DNA of 64,000 bases from Catenuloplanes atrovinosus (GTDB lineage: Bacteria; Actinomycetota; Actinomycetes; Mycobacteriales; Micromonosporaceae), in the NCBI RefSeq assembly GCF_031458235.1, contig NZ_JAVDYB010000001.1, positions 6,452,501 through 6,516,500 on the forward strand, given 5' to 3'. Below, one piece after another: positions 36,657 to 46,108 of this stretch; position 1 is the first letter of the stretch, and the number at the start of each line of letters is the position of its first letter. The translations under genes were made by a program, and so were the position numbers. The notes beneath the pieces were generated by a model. That model saw nothing but the letters and a program-made list of their open reading frames with translations, had not been told where the DNA came from and did no database searches.

Positions 36657-38129
36657 TCAACTCAGCAGAATGCCGTGGTCGACGGCGTCCGTGAGCACCG
36701 CGCCGAGCGAGCGCTGCACCGCCTCGAACCGGCGGCTGATCTCCCGGAGCAGCTCCAGCTCGACGCCGCGGATGGCCAGTTGGAGCCACGAGCGGGCGCG
36801 GTTGTTGTCCCGGTTCGCCGGATGCCGCCAGTACGTGTAGCAGGCGCCGGACAGCCCGATGCCGAGCGCCGGCAGCGGGCGCGGCAGCCCGGGCGTCTGG
36901 TACGCCGCCAGCGCCGCCACCGCACCCTCGCCGGCCACCGCCGCCACGCCACCGGTGTTCGTGACCAGGAGCACGCGCTCCAGGTCGCGGGCGGACCGAT
37001 CGTCGGCGAACCCGTCCCGGACCGCCGCGATCACCCGGCGGCGCGCCGCCTCCGTGGCCGGCTCGTCCAGCACCAGCTCCAGCAGGTCGTCGATGATCTT
37101 CTCGGCCGCGGCGTCGCACTCCGCCACCGCGGACAGCGACAGCGCGTGCATCTCCCGGTCGAGTGAGCCGGGCAGCCCGGCGCAGCCCTCACCGAAGACG
37201 ATCTCCTGCACGCAGCGCAGGTGGATGTTGGCGATCTCGATGGCCAGCCGCTGCCGGATCACCTGCGTGTTCGTCCGGATGAGGTCCTCCAGCCGGTCGG
37301 TCCAGCCGGAGCGCTCCGCGTCGGGCGCCACGTGCACGGTGCGGCCGGAGCCGGGCGGGACCGGCGGGTTGAAGCTGGCCCGCTCCAGCCCTTCCAGCCC
37401 GGACCACTCGATCAGCGCGCGGCGCAGGAACGCGGTGTCCGCCACGGCCGGGTCCACCGTGTGCCAGCCCGCGTCCACCGCGGCGGGCACGGCCGCGATC
37501 ACGGCGTCGCGCGCGTCGCCGATCGCGGTCTCGACCGCGCCGTCGCCCCAGGTGCCGTCCGCGGCCGGGGTGAGCGCGAAGAACAGCTCGACGCCGGACC
37601 GGTACAGCTCGGTGAGCAGCGTGGCCTCGGCCGGCAGCAGCCGGTGACCGGCGGAGACGACGTAGAGCACGGCGCCGCCGCGGGTGGCCGCGTCGAGCAG
37701 GATCCGGGTGCCGGCCGCGGAGAGCCGCTCCGCGTCCGGCGTGTCGACCAGCGCGAAGTGGCGCAGCACCGGGTTCGGCAGGGTCAGCTCGATGCGGCGC
37801 GGCGGCCGGGCGCCGGACTCCTCGCCCGGCGGCGGAGGCGTGAACGGCTGCGGCTGGCGGTTGCCGGGCACGTAGGCGCAGACGTCGCGGCTGTGCCCGT
37901 ACGTGACGACCAGGTAGCTGTCGTCCGGCCGGTCGAGCAGCGGGCCGGCCGCGTCCAGCAGCGCGCCGAGCACCCCGGCGCGCCCGCTGCCCCGGGCACC
38001 GACGATGATCAGGGCGATCGGCTCGTCCGGGACCGGCTCGGGCTGCACGGCGCGCGGGCGTGACGCCTTCCGCTGCCTCGGCGCCGGTGGCACGGTGTTC
38101 GGCGCCTGGATCGGCCCGCTCTGCTGCAT
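36657..38129 (-). CDS. Dynamin-like / P-loop protein with degenerate nucleotide site
   Basis: 490 residues from the ATG at 38129 (GAGGAG seven bases upstream). A disordered Pro/Arg-rich N-terminus is followed by LIIVGARGSGRAGVLGALL near residue 37: the G1 position reads GARGSGRA with no Lys-[Ser/Thr], so nucleotide binding is doubtful. A VDTPDAERLSAAG switch-like segment (G3 DTPxxxx) remains. C-terminal half is helical (TRTNTQVIRQRLAIEIANIHLRCVQEI) with a small hydrophobic stretch (ALGIGLSGACYTYW). Its closest resemblance is to dynamin-type GTPases. Function unknown; divergent from the LuxR regulator. Confidence 0.6.
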   Translation of the reverse strand: MQQSGPIQAPNTVPPAPRQRKASRPRAVQPEPVPDEPIALIIVGARGSGRAGVLGALLDAAGPLLDRPDDSYLVVTYGHSRDVCAYVPGNRQPQPFTPPPPGEESGARPPRRIELTLPNPVLRHFALVDTPDAERLSAAGTRILLDAATRGGAVLYVVSAGHRLLPAEATLLTELYRSGVELFFALTPAADGTWGDGAVETAIGDARDAVIAAVPAAVDAGWHTVDPAVADTAFLRRALIEWSGLEGLERASFNPPVPPGSGRTVHVAPDAERSGWTDRLEDLIRTNTQVIRQRLAIEIANIHLRCVQEIVFGEGCAGLPGSLDREMHALSLSAVAECDAAAEKIIDDLLELVLDEPATEAARRRVIAAVRDGFADDRSARDLERVLLVTNTGGVAAVAGEGAVAALAAYQTPGLPRPLPALGIGLSGACYTYWRHPANRDNNRARSWLQLAIRGVELELLREISRRFEAVQRSLGAVLTDAVDHGILLS

Positions 38130-38307
38130 GGTGCGGCTCCTCAACGGATGTTCGCCAGAATCAGGCCGCGGCACGGTGAGCCTCGCGGCTGGAGAAGACG
38201 GTACGTGAAGGCGCGCTTACGCCACAGCTCCCGCGGTACTCAATGGACTCGTGGATCATTACTCAATTCCGCCATTACGGTAACTGTGCGGAGCCGTATC
38301 CCGTCGA

Positions 38308-38313
38308 TATGCT
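38308..38313 (+). promoter_or_regulatory. -10 element, leaderless LuxR gene
   Basis: TATGCT, six bases before the GTG at 38320. Confidence 0.45.
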
Positions 38314-38319
38314 GCTCGG

Positions 38320-40971
38320 GTGCGTCCGTGGAGCTTCGTCGGCCGGACCCAGGAGTTGCAGCGCCTCGTCGCCGCCGCCACCAGCGGAGGCGAACGCGGC
38401 CTCATTTTCAGCGGTGTCGCCGGTATTGGCAAGAGTCGACTCCTGCGTGAGGGAGTCGACGTCCTTCCCCGCGACGGTTACGCCACGTGGTACGCGTCCG
38501 CGAACATCGCCACCGCGGGCCTGCCGTTCGGCGGCCTGACCCAGGTGCTCCCCCCCGACCAGCCGGTCGGCCTCTCCCCCGCCGGACTGCTCCGCTGGGC
38601 GATGGATTCCCTGGTGGAGCGCGCGGCCGGCCGCCGGATCGTGCTGGCGATCGACGACGCGCACCTGCTCGACCCCACGTCCGCCGCGCTGGTCTACCTG
38701 ATCGTCCGCTCCGGCCACGCCACCGTGCTGGGCACGCTGCGCAGCGGCGAGCCGGTGCCGCTGCCGATCCGCGCACTGTGGACGGACGACCTGGTGGACC
38801 ACGCGGAGCTGTCGCCGCTGACCATCGCGGACACCACGCACATGCTGGGCGAGATCCTCGGCGGCGAGATCGAGTCCGCGTCCGCGGAGCGGCTCTGGCG
38901 GATGTCGCTGGGCAACGCGCTGTTCCTGCGCGAGCTGGTGATCGCGGCGCAGGCCGGCGACGAGATGACCGAGCACTTCGGCGTGTGGCGGTGGACCGGA
39001 CGGCTGGAGCTGGCGCCGGACCTGACCGACCTGATCGACACCCGGATCGGGCGCCTCAGCCCGGACGTGCGCACCGCGGTGGAACTGGTCGCGCTCGGCG
39101 AGCCGCTCGGTCTGGACCTGCTGACCACGATAGTGCGGCCCGCCGAGGTGGAGATCGCGGAGGAGCGCGGCCTGATCCGGGTCACCACGGACGACCGGCG
39201 GCACAACGTCCGGCTGGCCCATCCGCTGTACGGCGAGGTGGTGCGCCGCCGCTGCCCGGTCAGCCGCAGCCGCCGGCTCACCGCACTGCTCGCGGACGCG
39301 GTCGAGGGGGTGGGCGCGCGCCGCCGCGACGACCTGCTGCGGGTCGCGGTGTGGCGGCTCGACTCCGGCACCGCGAAGGATCCGGCGCTGCTGCTCGGCG
39401 CCGGCCTGCAGGCCTACAGCCGGTTCGACGTGCCGTTGGCGCTGCGCCTGGCCAAGGCCGCGGTGGACGCGGGCGGCGGCTTCTCGTCCGCGGAGTTGCT
39501 GGCCACGCTGCTGATGTTCGCCGACCAGCCGGACGACGCGCTCCAGGTGATCGACTCGGTCTGGGACGAGGCGGACACCGACGAGCGGCGGACCCGGTGG
39601 TACTCGGCCCGCGCGCTGATCTGCTTCTGGGGCCTGAGCCGGGAGAAGACGGTCACCGAGATCTCCGAGGCGGTCGGCGGGCTGCGCGACGCCAACCACC
39701 GCTCCCGGCTGCGCGCGTTCGAGTCGATGATGCGCTTCCACCAGCTGGAGCACGAGGACGCGCTGAACATCGGCCGCGCCGTGCTGGACCGCCCGGCCAC
39801 GGACGGGATCAGCCGGGCGCTGGTCTACAGCATGCTGACCCACCTGCGGGCCGCGCGCGGCGAGCTGACCGACAGCGACCGGGCCGCGTCCCGCGTGGTC
39901 GCCGACCTGGCGTCCTGGCAGACCGAGATGCCGTACATCAAGGTCGCCATGGAGCTGGGCCGCGGCACCCGGCTGATCCTCGGCGGCGACCTGCGCAGCA
40001 TCGACGAGATCGTGGCGGACGAGTTCGCGGACCTGGCCGACGCCGGCGAGTTCCGGCTCGGTTCCGGGTACGTCTCGGTGCTGCGCGCCCAGGCGGCCCG
40101 GCTGCGCGGGCAGACCGGCGACGCGCTGCGGCACAGCCTCCAGGCCTGCGCGATGCTGGCGGCCAGCCGGGTGTTCGCCGGCCTCGCGCACGCGGAGCGC
40201 GCGATGGCCGCGGCGCTGCGCGGCGAGGCGGCGCTGGCGGCCGAGGCGATGGCGGACTCCGACCGTACCCACGGCACCAACCTGCTCGTGCTGTATCCCT
40301 GGCGTGAGCAGGCGCGCGCCTGGACGCGCGCGGCCGCGGGCGACCTGGCCGGCGCCGTGGAGACGCTGCGGCAGCTGGCCGAGCGGCTGCGCCGGGACCG
40401 GATGGCCGGGCACGAGTTGTACGCGCTGCACGATCTGGTCCGGCTCGGCTTCCCGGCGCTGCCGCTGTCGCTGCCGGAGGGCGGGCTGACCACGGTCACC
40501 GAGCGGCTGGCGGAGCTGGCCCGGCAGGTCGACGGCCCGATGCCGTCGCTGATCTCCCGGCACGCCCGGGCCGCGGCCGGTGGGTCGGAGGCGGAACTGC
40601 TCTGGGTGGCCGACCAGTTCGCCCGGCAGGACTTCCTGCTGTTCGCGGCGGAGGCGACCGCTACCGCGGTGCGACTGCTGCGCGACCAGCGCTCGCCGCA
40701 GACCCAGCTGATCGGCGCGCGGCTGGCCGAGCTGAAGCAGCGCTGCCAGCTGATCGACACGCCCGCGCTGCGCGTCGACCGGGTCCGGCTGACCGAGCGG
40801 GAACGGCAGGTCGCGGAGCTGGCCGCGATGGGCACGCCGAGCAAGGAGATCGCGGAGCAGTTGTTCCTCTCCGCCCGCACGGTGGAGAACCATCTGCAGC
40901 GGGTGTACGTGAAGTTGGGCATCAGCGGCCGTACCGAGCTGCCGGCCGCACTCCAATCGATCTCAGATTGA
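38320..40971 (+). CDS. Large LuxR-family (LAL-type) ATP-binding regulator
   Basis: 883 residues. N-terminal AAA/NTPase: FVGRTQELQRL (about 6-16), Walker A GVAGIGKSRLLREG (about 32-45) and Walker B VLAIDDAHLLDPTSAAL (near 105-120). A long alpha-helical middle of TPR-like repeats (about 330-790) precedes a C-terminal LuxR helix-turn-helix (about 825-880: LTERERQVAELAAMGTPSKEIAEQLFLSARTVENHLQRVYVKLG). MalT/LAL regulators of this type activate operons when ATP and an inducer bind. Neighbours are pncB (downstream) and the dynamin-like gene (divergent); direct control of NAD salvage is a guess from position. Confidence 0.93.
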   Translation: MRPWSFVGRTQELQRLVAAATSGGERGLIFSGVAGIGKSRLLREGVDVLPRDGYATWYASANIATAGLPFGGLTQVLPPDQPVGLSPAGLLRWAMDSLVERAAGRRIVLAIDDAHLLDPTSAALVYLIVRSGHATVLGTLRSGEPVPLPIRALWTDDLVDHAELSPLTIADTTHMLGEILGGEIESASAERLWRMSLGNALFLRELVIAAQAGDEMTEHFGVWRWTGRLELAPDLTDLIDTRIGRLSPDVRTAVELVALGEPLGLDLLTTIVRPAEVEIAEERGLIRVTTDDRRHNVRLAHPLYGEVVRRRCPVSRSRRLTALLADAVEGVGARRRDDLLRVAVWRLDSGTAKDPALLLGAGLQAYSRFDVPLALRLAKAAVDAGGGFSSAELLATLLMFADQPDDALQVIDSVWDEADTDERRTRWYSARALICFWGLSREKTVTEISEAVGGLRDANHRSRLRAFESMMRFHQLEHEDALNIGRAVLDRPATDGISRALVYSMLTHLRAARGELTDSDRAASRVVADLASWQTEMPYIKVAMELGRGTRLILGGDLRSIDEIVADEFADLADAGEFRLGSGYVSVLRAQAARLRGQTGDALRHSLQACAMLAASRVFAGLAHAERAMAAALRGEAALAAEAMADSDRTHGTNLLVLYPWREQARAWTRAAAGDLAGAVETLRQLAERLRRDRMAGHELYALHDLVRLGFPALPLSLPEGGLTTVTERLAELARQVDGPMPSLISRHARAAAGGSEAELLWVADQFARQDFLLFAAEATATAVRLLRDQRSPQTQLIGARLAELKQRCQLIDTPALRVDRVRLTERERQVAELAAMGTPSKEIAEQLFLSARTVENHLQRVYVKLGISGRTELPAALQSISD

Positions 40972-41009
40972 GTTAGACTCCTCACAGCGCTAACCCTCGG
41001 TTCATCGCA

Positions 41010-41015
41010 TACGCT
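41010..41015 (+). promoter_or_regulatory. -10 element, leaderless pncB
   Basis: TACGCT, six bases before the GTG at 41022. Confidence 0.45.
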
Positions 41016-41021
41016 GATCTC

Positions 41022-42305
41022 GTGACTGCTACCACCTCGCTGCTGACCGATCACTACGAGCTGACGATGATCAGCGCGGCGCTCCGCGACGGCACCGCCC
41101 ATCGCCCGTGCGTGTTCGAGGTCTTCGCGAGGCGGTTACCGTCCGGCCGGCGCTACGGCGTGGTGGCCGGCACCACCCGCCTGATCAAGCTGATCCGCGA
41201 CTTCCGGTTCGACGCCGAGGAGATCGCGTTCCTGCGCCGCACGCGCGTGGTCGACGACGAGACCGCGGAGTGGCTGTCGGCCTACCGGTTCACCGGCGAC
41301 ATCGACGGGTACGCGGAGGGTGAGCTGTTCTTCCCCGGCTCGCCGATCCTGACGGTGAGCGGCACGTTCGCCGAGTGCGTGGTGCTGGAGACGCTGATCC
41401 TCTCGGTGCTCAACCACGACTGCGCGATCGCGGCCGCGGCGGCCCGCATGGTCACCGCCGCGCGCGGCCGGAGCGTGATCGAGATGGGCTCGCGGCGCAC
41501 GCACGAGGAGGCGGCCACCGCGGCGGCGCGCGCGGCGTACCTGGCCGGCTTCACCGCCACCTCGAACCTGGCGGCCGGGCTGCGCTACGGCGTGCCGACC
41601 GCGGGCACGTCCGCGCACGCGTTCACGCTGCTGCACGACGACGAGCCGGCCGCGTTCGCGTCGCAGGTCAAGGCGCTCGGCACCGGCACCACGCTGCTGG
41701 TCGACACGTACGACATCAGTCAGGGCATCCGCAACGCCATCCAGGCCGCCGGCACCGAGCTGCGCGCGGTCCGGATCGACTCCGGCGACCTGTCCGTGCT
41801 CGCCCAGCAGTCCCGCGAGCTGCTCGACTCGCTCGGCGCCACCGAAACCAAGATCGTGGTCTCCGGCGACCTGGACGAGTACGCGATCGCCGCGCTCGCG
41901 GCCGAGCCGGTCGACATCTACGGCGCCGGCACCAGCGTGGTCACCGGGTCCGGCGCGCCCACCGCCGGGCTGGTCTACAAGCTGGTCGAGGTGGAGGGCC
42001 GCCCGGTCGTCAAGCGCTCGGAGAACAAGCGCACGGTCGGCGGTCGCAAGACCGCGGTGCGCCGGCACAAGCCCACCGGCACCGCGATCGAGGAGGTCGT
42101 CGTCTCCCAGGGCGTGCCCGACCACCAGCCCAACGACCGGTTGTTGCAGCACTCCTACGTGGCGAACGGCGAGTTCCTGGACACGCCGGGCCTGGACGAG
42201 GCGCGCGAGCACCTGCGACAGTGCCTGATCTCCATCCCGTGGGAGGGTCTCAAGCTCTCGGCCGGCGATCCCGCGATCCCGGTCGTCATGGTCTCCGCGT
42301 CCTGA
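41022..42305 (+). CDS. pncB: Nicotinate phosphoribosyltransferase
   Basis: 427 residues. It makes nicotinate mononucleotide from nicotinate and PRPP in NAD salvage. LLTDHYELTMISAAL (about 7-21), VVLETLILSVLNHDCAIA, EMGSRRTHEE, GLRYGVPTAGTSAHAF and LLVDTYDISQGI are the family blocks; the histidine phosphorylated by ATP lies in GTSAHAF. pncB beside clpS is also the mycobacterial order (pncB1-clpS). The pncA-like gene follows after 13 bases. Confidence 0.96.
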   Translation: MTATTSLLTDHYELTMISAALRDGTAHRPCVFEVFARRLPSGRRYGVVAGTTRLIKLIRDFRFDAEEIAFLRRTRVVDDETAEWLSAYRFTGDIDGYAEGELFFPGSPILTVSGTFAECVVLETLILSVLNHDCAIAAAAARMVTAARGRSVIEMGSRRTHEEAATAAARAAYLAGFTATSNLAAGLRYGVPTAGTSAHAFTLLHDDEPAAFASQVKALGTGTTLLVDTYDISQGIRNAIQAAGTELRAVRIDSGDLSVLAQQSRELLDSLGATETKIVVSGDLDEYAIAALAAEPVDIYGAGTSVVTGSGAPTAGLVYKLVEVEGRPVVKRSENKRTVGGRKTAVRRHKPTGTAIEEVVVSQGVPDHQPNDRLLQHSYVANGEFLDTPGLDEAREHLRQCLISIPWEGLKLSAGDPAIPVVMVSAS

Positions 42306-42318
42306 AAGGGTTGCTCAG

Positions 42319-42894
42319 GTGTCCCGTGCTCTGATCATCGTCGACGTGCAGAACGACTTCTGCGAGGGTGGCTCGCTGGCCGTGAACGGCGGCGCCGGCG
42401 TGGCCGCGGCCATCTCCGGCGCGCTCGCCACCGGAAGCTGGGACCACGTGGTGGCGACCAAGGACTACCACATAGACCCGGGCGCGCACTTCTCCGCGCA
42501 CCCGGACTACGTCGACTCCTGGCCGGCCCACTGCGTGGTCGGCACCGCCGGCTCCGAGTTCCACCCGGCACTGGACACCTCGCGCGTGGAGGCGGTCTTC
42601 CACAAGGGCGAGCGCGCGGCGGCGTACTCCGGCTTCGAGGGGCACTCCGTCACCGGCGAGCGGCTCGCCGACTGGCTGCGCTCGCGCGAGGTGACCGCGG
42701 TCGACGTGGTCGGCATCGCCACCGATCACTGCGTGCGCGCCACCGCACTGGACGCCGCCGCGGCCGGCTTCGCCACCACCGTGCTGCTCGACCTGACCGC
42801 GGGCGTAGCACCGGCCACCACCGAATCCGCGCTGACCCAGCTCACCGAGGCGTCCGTCACGCTGACCGGCAAACCAGTAGTAATTCCCTCGTAA
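42319..42894 (+). CDS. pncA: Nicotinamidase
   Basis: 191 residues. Converts nicotinamide to nicotinate, feeding PncB next door. Catalytic triad Asp9, Lys96, Cys138 (ATDHCVRATA) and metal ligands Asp49, His51, His57, His71 match the Mycobacterium tuberculosis PncA positions almost exactly. GTG start with AAAGGG nine bases upstream. Confidence 0.95.
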   Translation: MSRALIIVDVQNDFCEGGSLAVNGGAGVAAAISGALATGSWDHVVATKDYHIDPGAHFSAHPDYVDSWPAHCVVGTAGSEFHPALDTSRVEAVFHKGERAAAYSGFEGHSVTGERLADWLRSREVTAVDVVGIATDHCVRATALDAAAAGFATTVLLDLTAGVAPATTESALTQLTEASVTLTGKPVVIPS

Positions 42895-42906
42895 CATGTC
42901 GGACCC

Positions 42907-44154
42907 GTGCGGCAGCATGGCCGCATGGGACTTCGGGCGTACGGCAGCGTGTTGCGGGTGCGGGGCGTCGCGGCGCTGCTGCTGATCGGTTTTCTCGCCC
43001 GGATCCCGATCACCGCGACCTCGATCGCCCTCACCCTGCACGTCGTCGACGAGCAGGGTGAGGGTTACGCCGCGGCCGGTCTGGTCGGCGCCGCGATGAC
43101 CGTGGGCAGCGCGATCGGCGCGCCCTGGCTCGGCCGCTGGGCCGACCGCGTCGGCATGCGACCGGTCATCGTGCTCACCGGCGTGGCCGGCAGCGCGTTC
43201 TGGCTGCTCTCCCCGCGCCTGCCGTTCGGCTGGCTGCTGGCCGCCGCCGGCCTCGGCGGCCTGCTCACGCTGCCCGCGTTCTCGATCGTCCGGCAGGCGC
43301 TGACCGCGCTCGTCCCGGAGGACCAGCGGCGCCAGGCGTTCTCACTGGACGCGATGACGGTCGAGCTGTCATACATGGCGGGCCCCGCCGGCGCGGTGCT
43401 GCTCGCCAGCACGGTCTCCGCGACCGCCTCCATGATCGCGATCGGTGCCGGCCTGGCCCTCTCCGCCGCGCTGCTCACCGTGCTCAACCCGCCGGTCCGC
43501 GCCGCCCACGAGAAGCCCGCCGACGCCGCTCCGGCCGTCCCGCGGCGCGTCTGGCTACGCCCGCCGATGCTGATGGCGTACGCGATCGCCGCCGCCTCCA
43601 CGCTCGTGCTGGCCGGCACCGACGTCGCCACCGTGGCCGTGCTCCGCGACGGCGGCGAGGTCGGCTGGACCGGCCTGGTCCTCGGCGTCTGGGCCGCCGC
43701 GTCGCTGGCCGGCGGCTTCGTCTACGGCACGCTCCCCCGCCCGCTCGGCGCCGTGGGCCTGCTCGCCGGCCTCAGCCTGCTGACCATCCCGGTAGGGTTG
43801 GCCGGCGACCTGTGGTGGCTGCTCGCCCTCGCCCTCATCCCGGCCGGCGCGCTCTGCGCCCCCACGCTCACCGCCACCACCGAACAGGTCAGCGCCCTCG
43901 CCCCCGCCTCCGCCCGCGGCGAGGCCCTCGGCCTGCACGGCTCCGCCCTCACCGTCGGCATGGCCATCGGCGCCCCCCTCACCGGCGCCGTCATCGACGC
44001 CTTCGGCGGCGCCTGGGGCTTCGCCGCCGCCGGCGCCGCCGGCCTGCTCATCGCCCTGGCCGCCCTGCCGGTCGTCCGCCGCGCCCGCACCCGCGCGCTC
44101 CCCCCGGACGAGAGCACGGAACTCGCGCCGGACCCGGTCCCCAGCAAGGCCTGA
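42907..44154 (+). CDS. MFS transporter
   Basis: 415 residues, 12 membrane segments by hydropathy. The MFS loop 2-3 motif is GRWADRVGMRPVIVLTG. A Pro/Ala tail (about 385-415) is cytoplasmic. Translation may begin at the GTG at 42907 or the ATG at 42925. It is 12 bases after pncA, so may form part of the salvage operon, but the substrate cannot be read from the sequence; similar proteins are drug or sugar exporters. Confidence 0.82.
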   Translation: MRQHGRMGLRAYGSVLRVRGVAALLLIGFLARIPITATSIALTLHVVDEQGEGYAAAGLVGAAMTVGSAIGAPWLGRWADRVGMRPVIVLTGVAGSAFWLLSPRLPFGWLLAAAGLGGLLTLPAFSIVRQALTALVPEDQRRQAFSLDAMTVELSYMAGPAGAVLLASTVSATASMIAIGAGLALSAALLTVLNPPVRAAHEKPADAAPAVPRRVWLRPPMLMAYAIAAASTLVLAGTDVATVAVLRDGGEVGWTGLVLGVWAAASLAGGFVYGTLPRPLGAVGLLAGLSLLTIPVGLAGDLWWLLALALIPAGALCAPTLTATTEQVSALAPASARGEALGLHGSALTVGMAIGAPLTGAVIDAFGGAWGFAAAGAAGLLIALAALPVVRRARTRALPPDESTELAPDPVPSKA

Positions 44155-44535
44155 GCCGCCGACTCACCTCGCCATCGTCATCCACGCCACGCCCGGCACG
44201 ATGCGAGCCACCACCTCGCCGACTCGCGCCGGGCGGCTGCCAGCGTTTCGTCCGGACAGGTAAGCAGAGCGAAGTCCGCTCGGCGCGAGCTACCACACTG
44301 CCGACCCGCGCCACGCGGACCCGATTTCGGCCTTTCTTCCACGTAAGCAGAGCGATCCGGGCTGCGAACCAGCGGCATCATCCAGGTAAGCAGAGCAAAG
44401 CCGGTCTGCGCACCAGCGCGCCGCCGGCTGGTCCAGGTAAGCAGAGCAAAGCCGGCTGGCGAGGGTCCCGCGGCTCACCGCTGAGGGGCGATTCGGCTCG
44501 GGCGCCATGCGCCCGAAATATCGGCTTTTAGCTGA
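44155..44535. other. Gene-free interval with direct repeats
   Basis: No convincing gene. The middle holds four imperfect direct repeats (44256-44470). One plus-strand frame runs through them (giving repeated GKQSKAG) but has no family resemblance and codon use unlike the neighbours. Confidence 0.5.
44256..44470 (+). repeat. Four imperfect direct repeats, consensus TCCAGGTAAGCAGAGC(A/G)AAGCC
   Basis: The core TAAGCAGAGC begins at 44261, 44344, 44387 and 44438, with unit-like flanks CAGG upstream and AAGCCGG-CTG downstream extending to about 37 bases. Spacings are 83, 43 and 51 bases, too irregular for CRISPR. The composition is less GC-rich than the surroundings. Origin and role unknown. Confidence 0.65.
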
Positions 44536-46092
44536 CTACAGTGGCGCGACATCCCGGGCACTGCGTGCCGGCATCGGGACGCCTCGCTGGTGCGGAATCA
44601 CGGCCTCCCCGTCGCGCAACCGCGTCACCAGGGACTCCACGCCTTCCTGCCGCGATGCCGCCCCGTTCGGCCGGGTCGCGTGCGGGGCGGCGGCCTGGCC
44701 GGTCACGGCGCGCCGGAGGAATCGGCGGAGCAGCACCGCGGCGAGGGCGAGGACCACGGCGGCGATGAGGTAGCCCGTGATCATCGCGGGTACGGAACCG
44801 GTCATCGGCGGGAGGGCGAGCGCGACCACCGTGCTCACCGCCGCGATGCGCCGCTGCTGGCGGGGGGTGCGGACGGCGGCGGCCAGGGGTAGGACGGCCC
44901 AGAGCACGTACCAGGGCTGCACCACGGCGCCGCAGAGGAGGGCGGCCGTGAAGATCAGGCCGAGGCCGCGCACCGGGTCCAGGCGGCGCCGGGAGACGGC
45001 GATCAAAAGCATGATCACCACGGGTACGCCCACCGTCAGCCCGATCGTGTTGGCGATCGCGACCGCCGTCGGAGTGACGTCCGGGCCGGCGATGGCGCCG
45101 ATCAGCAGGCCGGTCGCGGTGGTCGGCGACATCCAGCTGTAGACGGTGAGCGACCCGAGCGGCCCGGTGATCCAGCCGAAGCCGGCAACCATGGAGAGCG
45201 CGGCCGTGCCGGCGAGCGCGCCGGCCACCACCGCGATCATCGGCCGGGCGGGGCGGGGCAGGCGGTGCGCCATCGCGATGAGCAGCATGCAGAACGCGGC
45301 ACCCGCCACGAACTTGATGTTCGCCGCGGCCGTGAGCAGCGCGACGCCGGCCACCAGCGGCAGCGGCCGATCGAGGCCGGTCAGCGCCAGTTCCAGGCCG
45401 GCCAGCATCAGGCCGAGCATCAGCGCGTCGTTGTGCACGCCGGCCACCAGGTGCCACAGCACCAGCGGGTTGAGCAGGCCGAGCCGCACGGCGACGCCCG
45501 GGTCCGCGCCGGCGCGTGCGGCGAGGCGCGGCAGCGCCCAGGCGATCAGCACGATGCCGGCCAGCGCGATCGTCCGGTAGGCCAGCACGCCGGCGGTCAG
45601 CTGCTCACCGGTCAGCAGCGCCACGCCGCGGGACACCAGCAGCCAGGCCGGACCGTACGGCGCGGGCGTGTCCGCCCAGTAGTGGCTCACCTGCTGGGCG
45701 AAGACCGAATCGGCGCCGAGCGCCGAGGCGGGACCCAGTCGGTACGGATCGAGCCCGCGCGCGGCCGTGGCCCCCTGCGCCAGGTAGCTCCACACGTCGC
45801 CGCTGAACAGCGGCCGGGCGAGCAGCAGCGGCGCGGCCCAGGCGGCGGCCACCGCGTACAGCCGGCGGGTGCTCACGCCGGCGGAGAGGAACCAGGCGCC
45901 GATCACGACGCCCATCGCGATCAGCCCGGCCGCCATGGTGGCCACGCCCGGCCGGAGAACACCGGCTGTGACGACCGTCAGCGTGGCGGTGGCGACCGCT
46001 CCGACCGCCGCCAGCGCACGCGCCGACACCCGCCGGCCTCGCGGCGGCGCCTCCGGCAGCGTCCGCTCCAGAATCGCGTTCGGGCTGCTCAT
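44536..46092 (-). CDS. Polyprenol-phosphate-mannose alpha-1,6-mannosyltransferase-like membrane GT-C (MptB-like)
   Basis: 518 residues with about 12 membrane segments. GT-C type: PLLLARPLFSGDVWSYLAQGATAARGLDPYRLGPAS carries the acidic Asp of the first periplasmic loop (GDVWSYLAQG) seen in MptA/MptB, and NPLVLWHLVAGVHNDALMLGLMLAGLEL is typical. These proteins add mannose from polyprenol phosphate to lipomannan-type glycolipids in the envelope. A 14-kb-away pair of GT4 mannosyltransferase-like genes may act on the same pathway (inference). ATG at 46092 with GGAGGG nine bases upstream. Confidence 0.85.
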   Translation of the reverse strand: MSSPNAILERTLPEAPPRGRRVSARALAAVGAVATATLTVVTAGVLRPGVATMAAGLIAMGVVIGAWFLSAGVSTRRLYAVAAAWAAPLLLARPLFSGDVWSYLAQGATAARGLDPYRLGPASALGADSVFAQQVSHYWADTPAPYGPAWLLVSRGVALLTGEQLTAGVLAYRTIALAGIVLIAWALPRLAARAGADPGVAVRLGLLNPLVLWHLVAGVHNDALMLGLMLAGLELALTGLDRPLPLVAGVALLTAAANIKFVAGAAFCMLLIAMAHRLPRPARPMIAVVAGALAGTAALSMVAGFGWITGPLGSLTVYSWMSPTTATGLLIGAIAGPDVTPTAVAIANTIGLTVGVPVVIMLLIAVSRRRLDPVRGLGLIFTAALLCGAVVQPWYVLWAVLPLAAAVRTPRQQRRIAAVSTVVALALPPMTGSVPAMITGYLIAAVVLALAAVLLRRFLRRAVTGQAAAPHATRPNGAASRQEGVESLVTRLRDGEAVIPHQRGVPMPARSARDVAPL

Positions 46093-46108
46093 CGCGTTAC
46101 ACCCTCCA

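Noticed and set aside
38275-40956. 893-residue minus-strand frame opposite the LuxR regulator
   Set aside because: Shadow of the LAL-type regulator, which has a Walker A site and LuxR helix-turn-helix; the antisense product is Gln/Arg-rich without motifs.
44256-44470. CRISPR array
   Set aside because: Only four imperfect repeats, with spacings of 83, 43 and 51 bases and no cas genes.
44155-44531. Plus-strand coding region with GKQSKAG repeats
   Set aside because: Frame arises from the direct repeats; no start signal, no family resemblance and composition unlike neighbouring genes.
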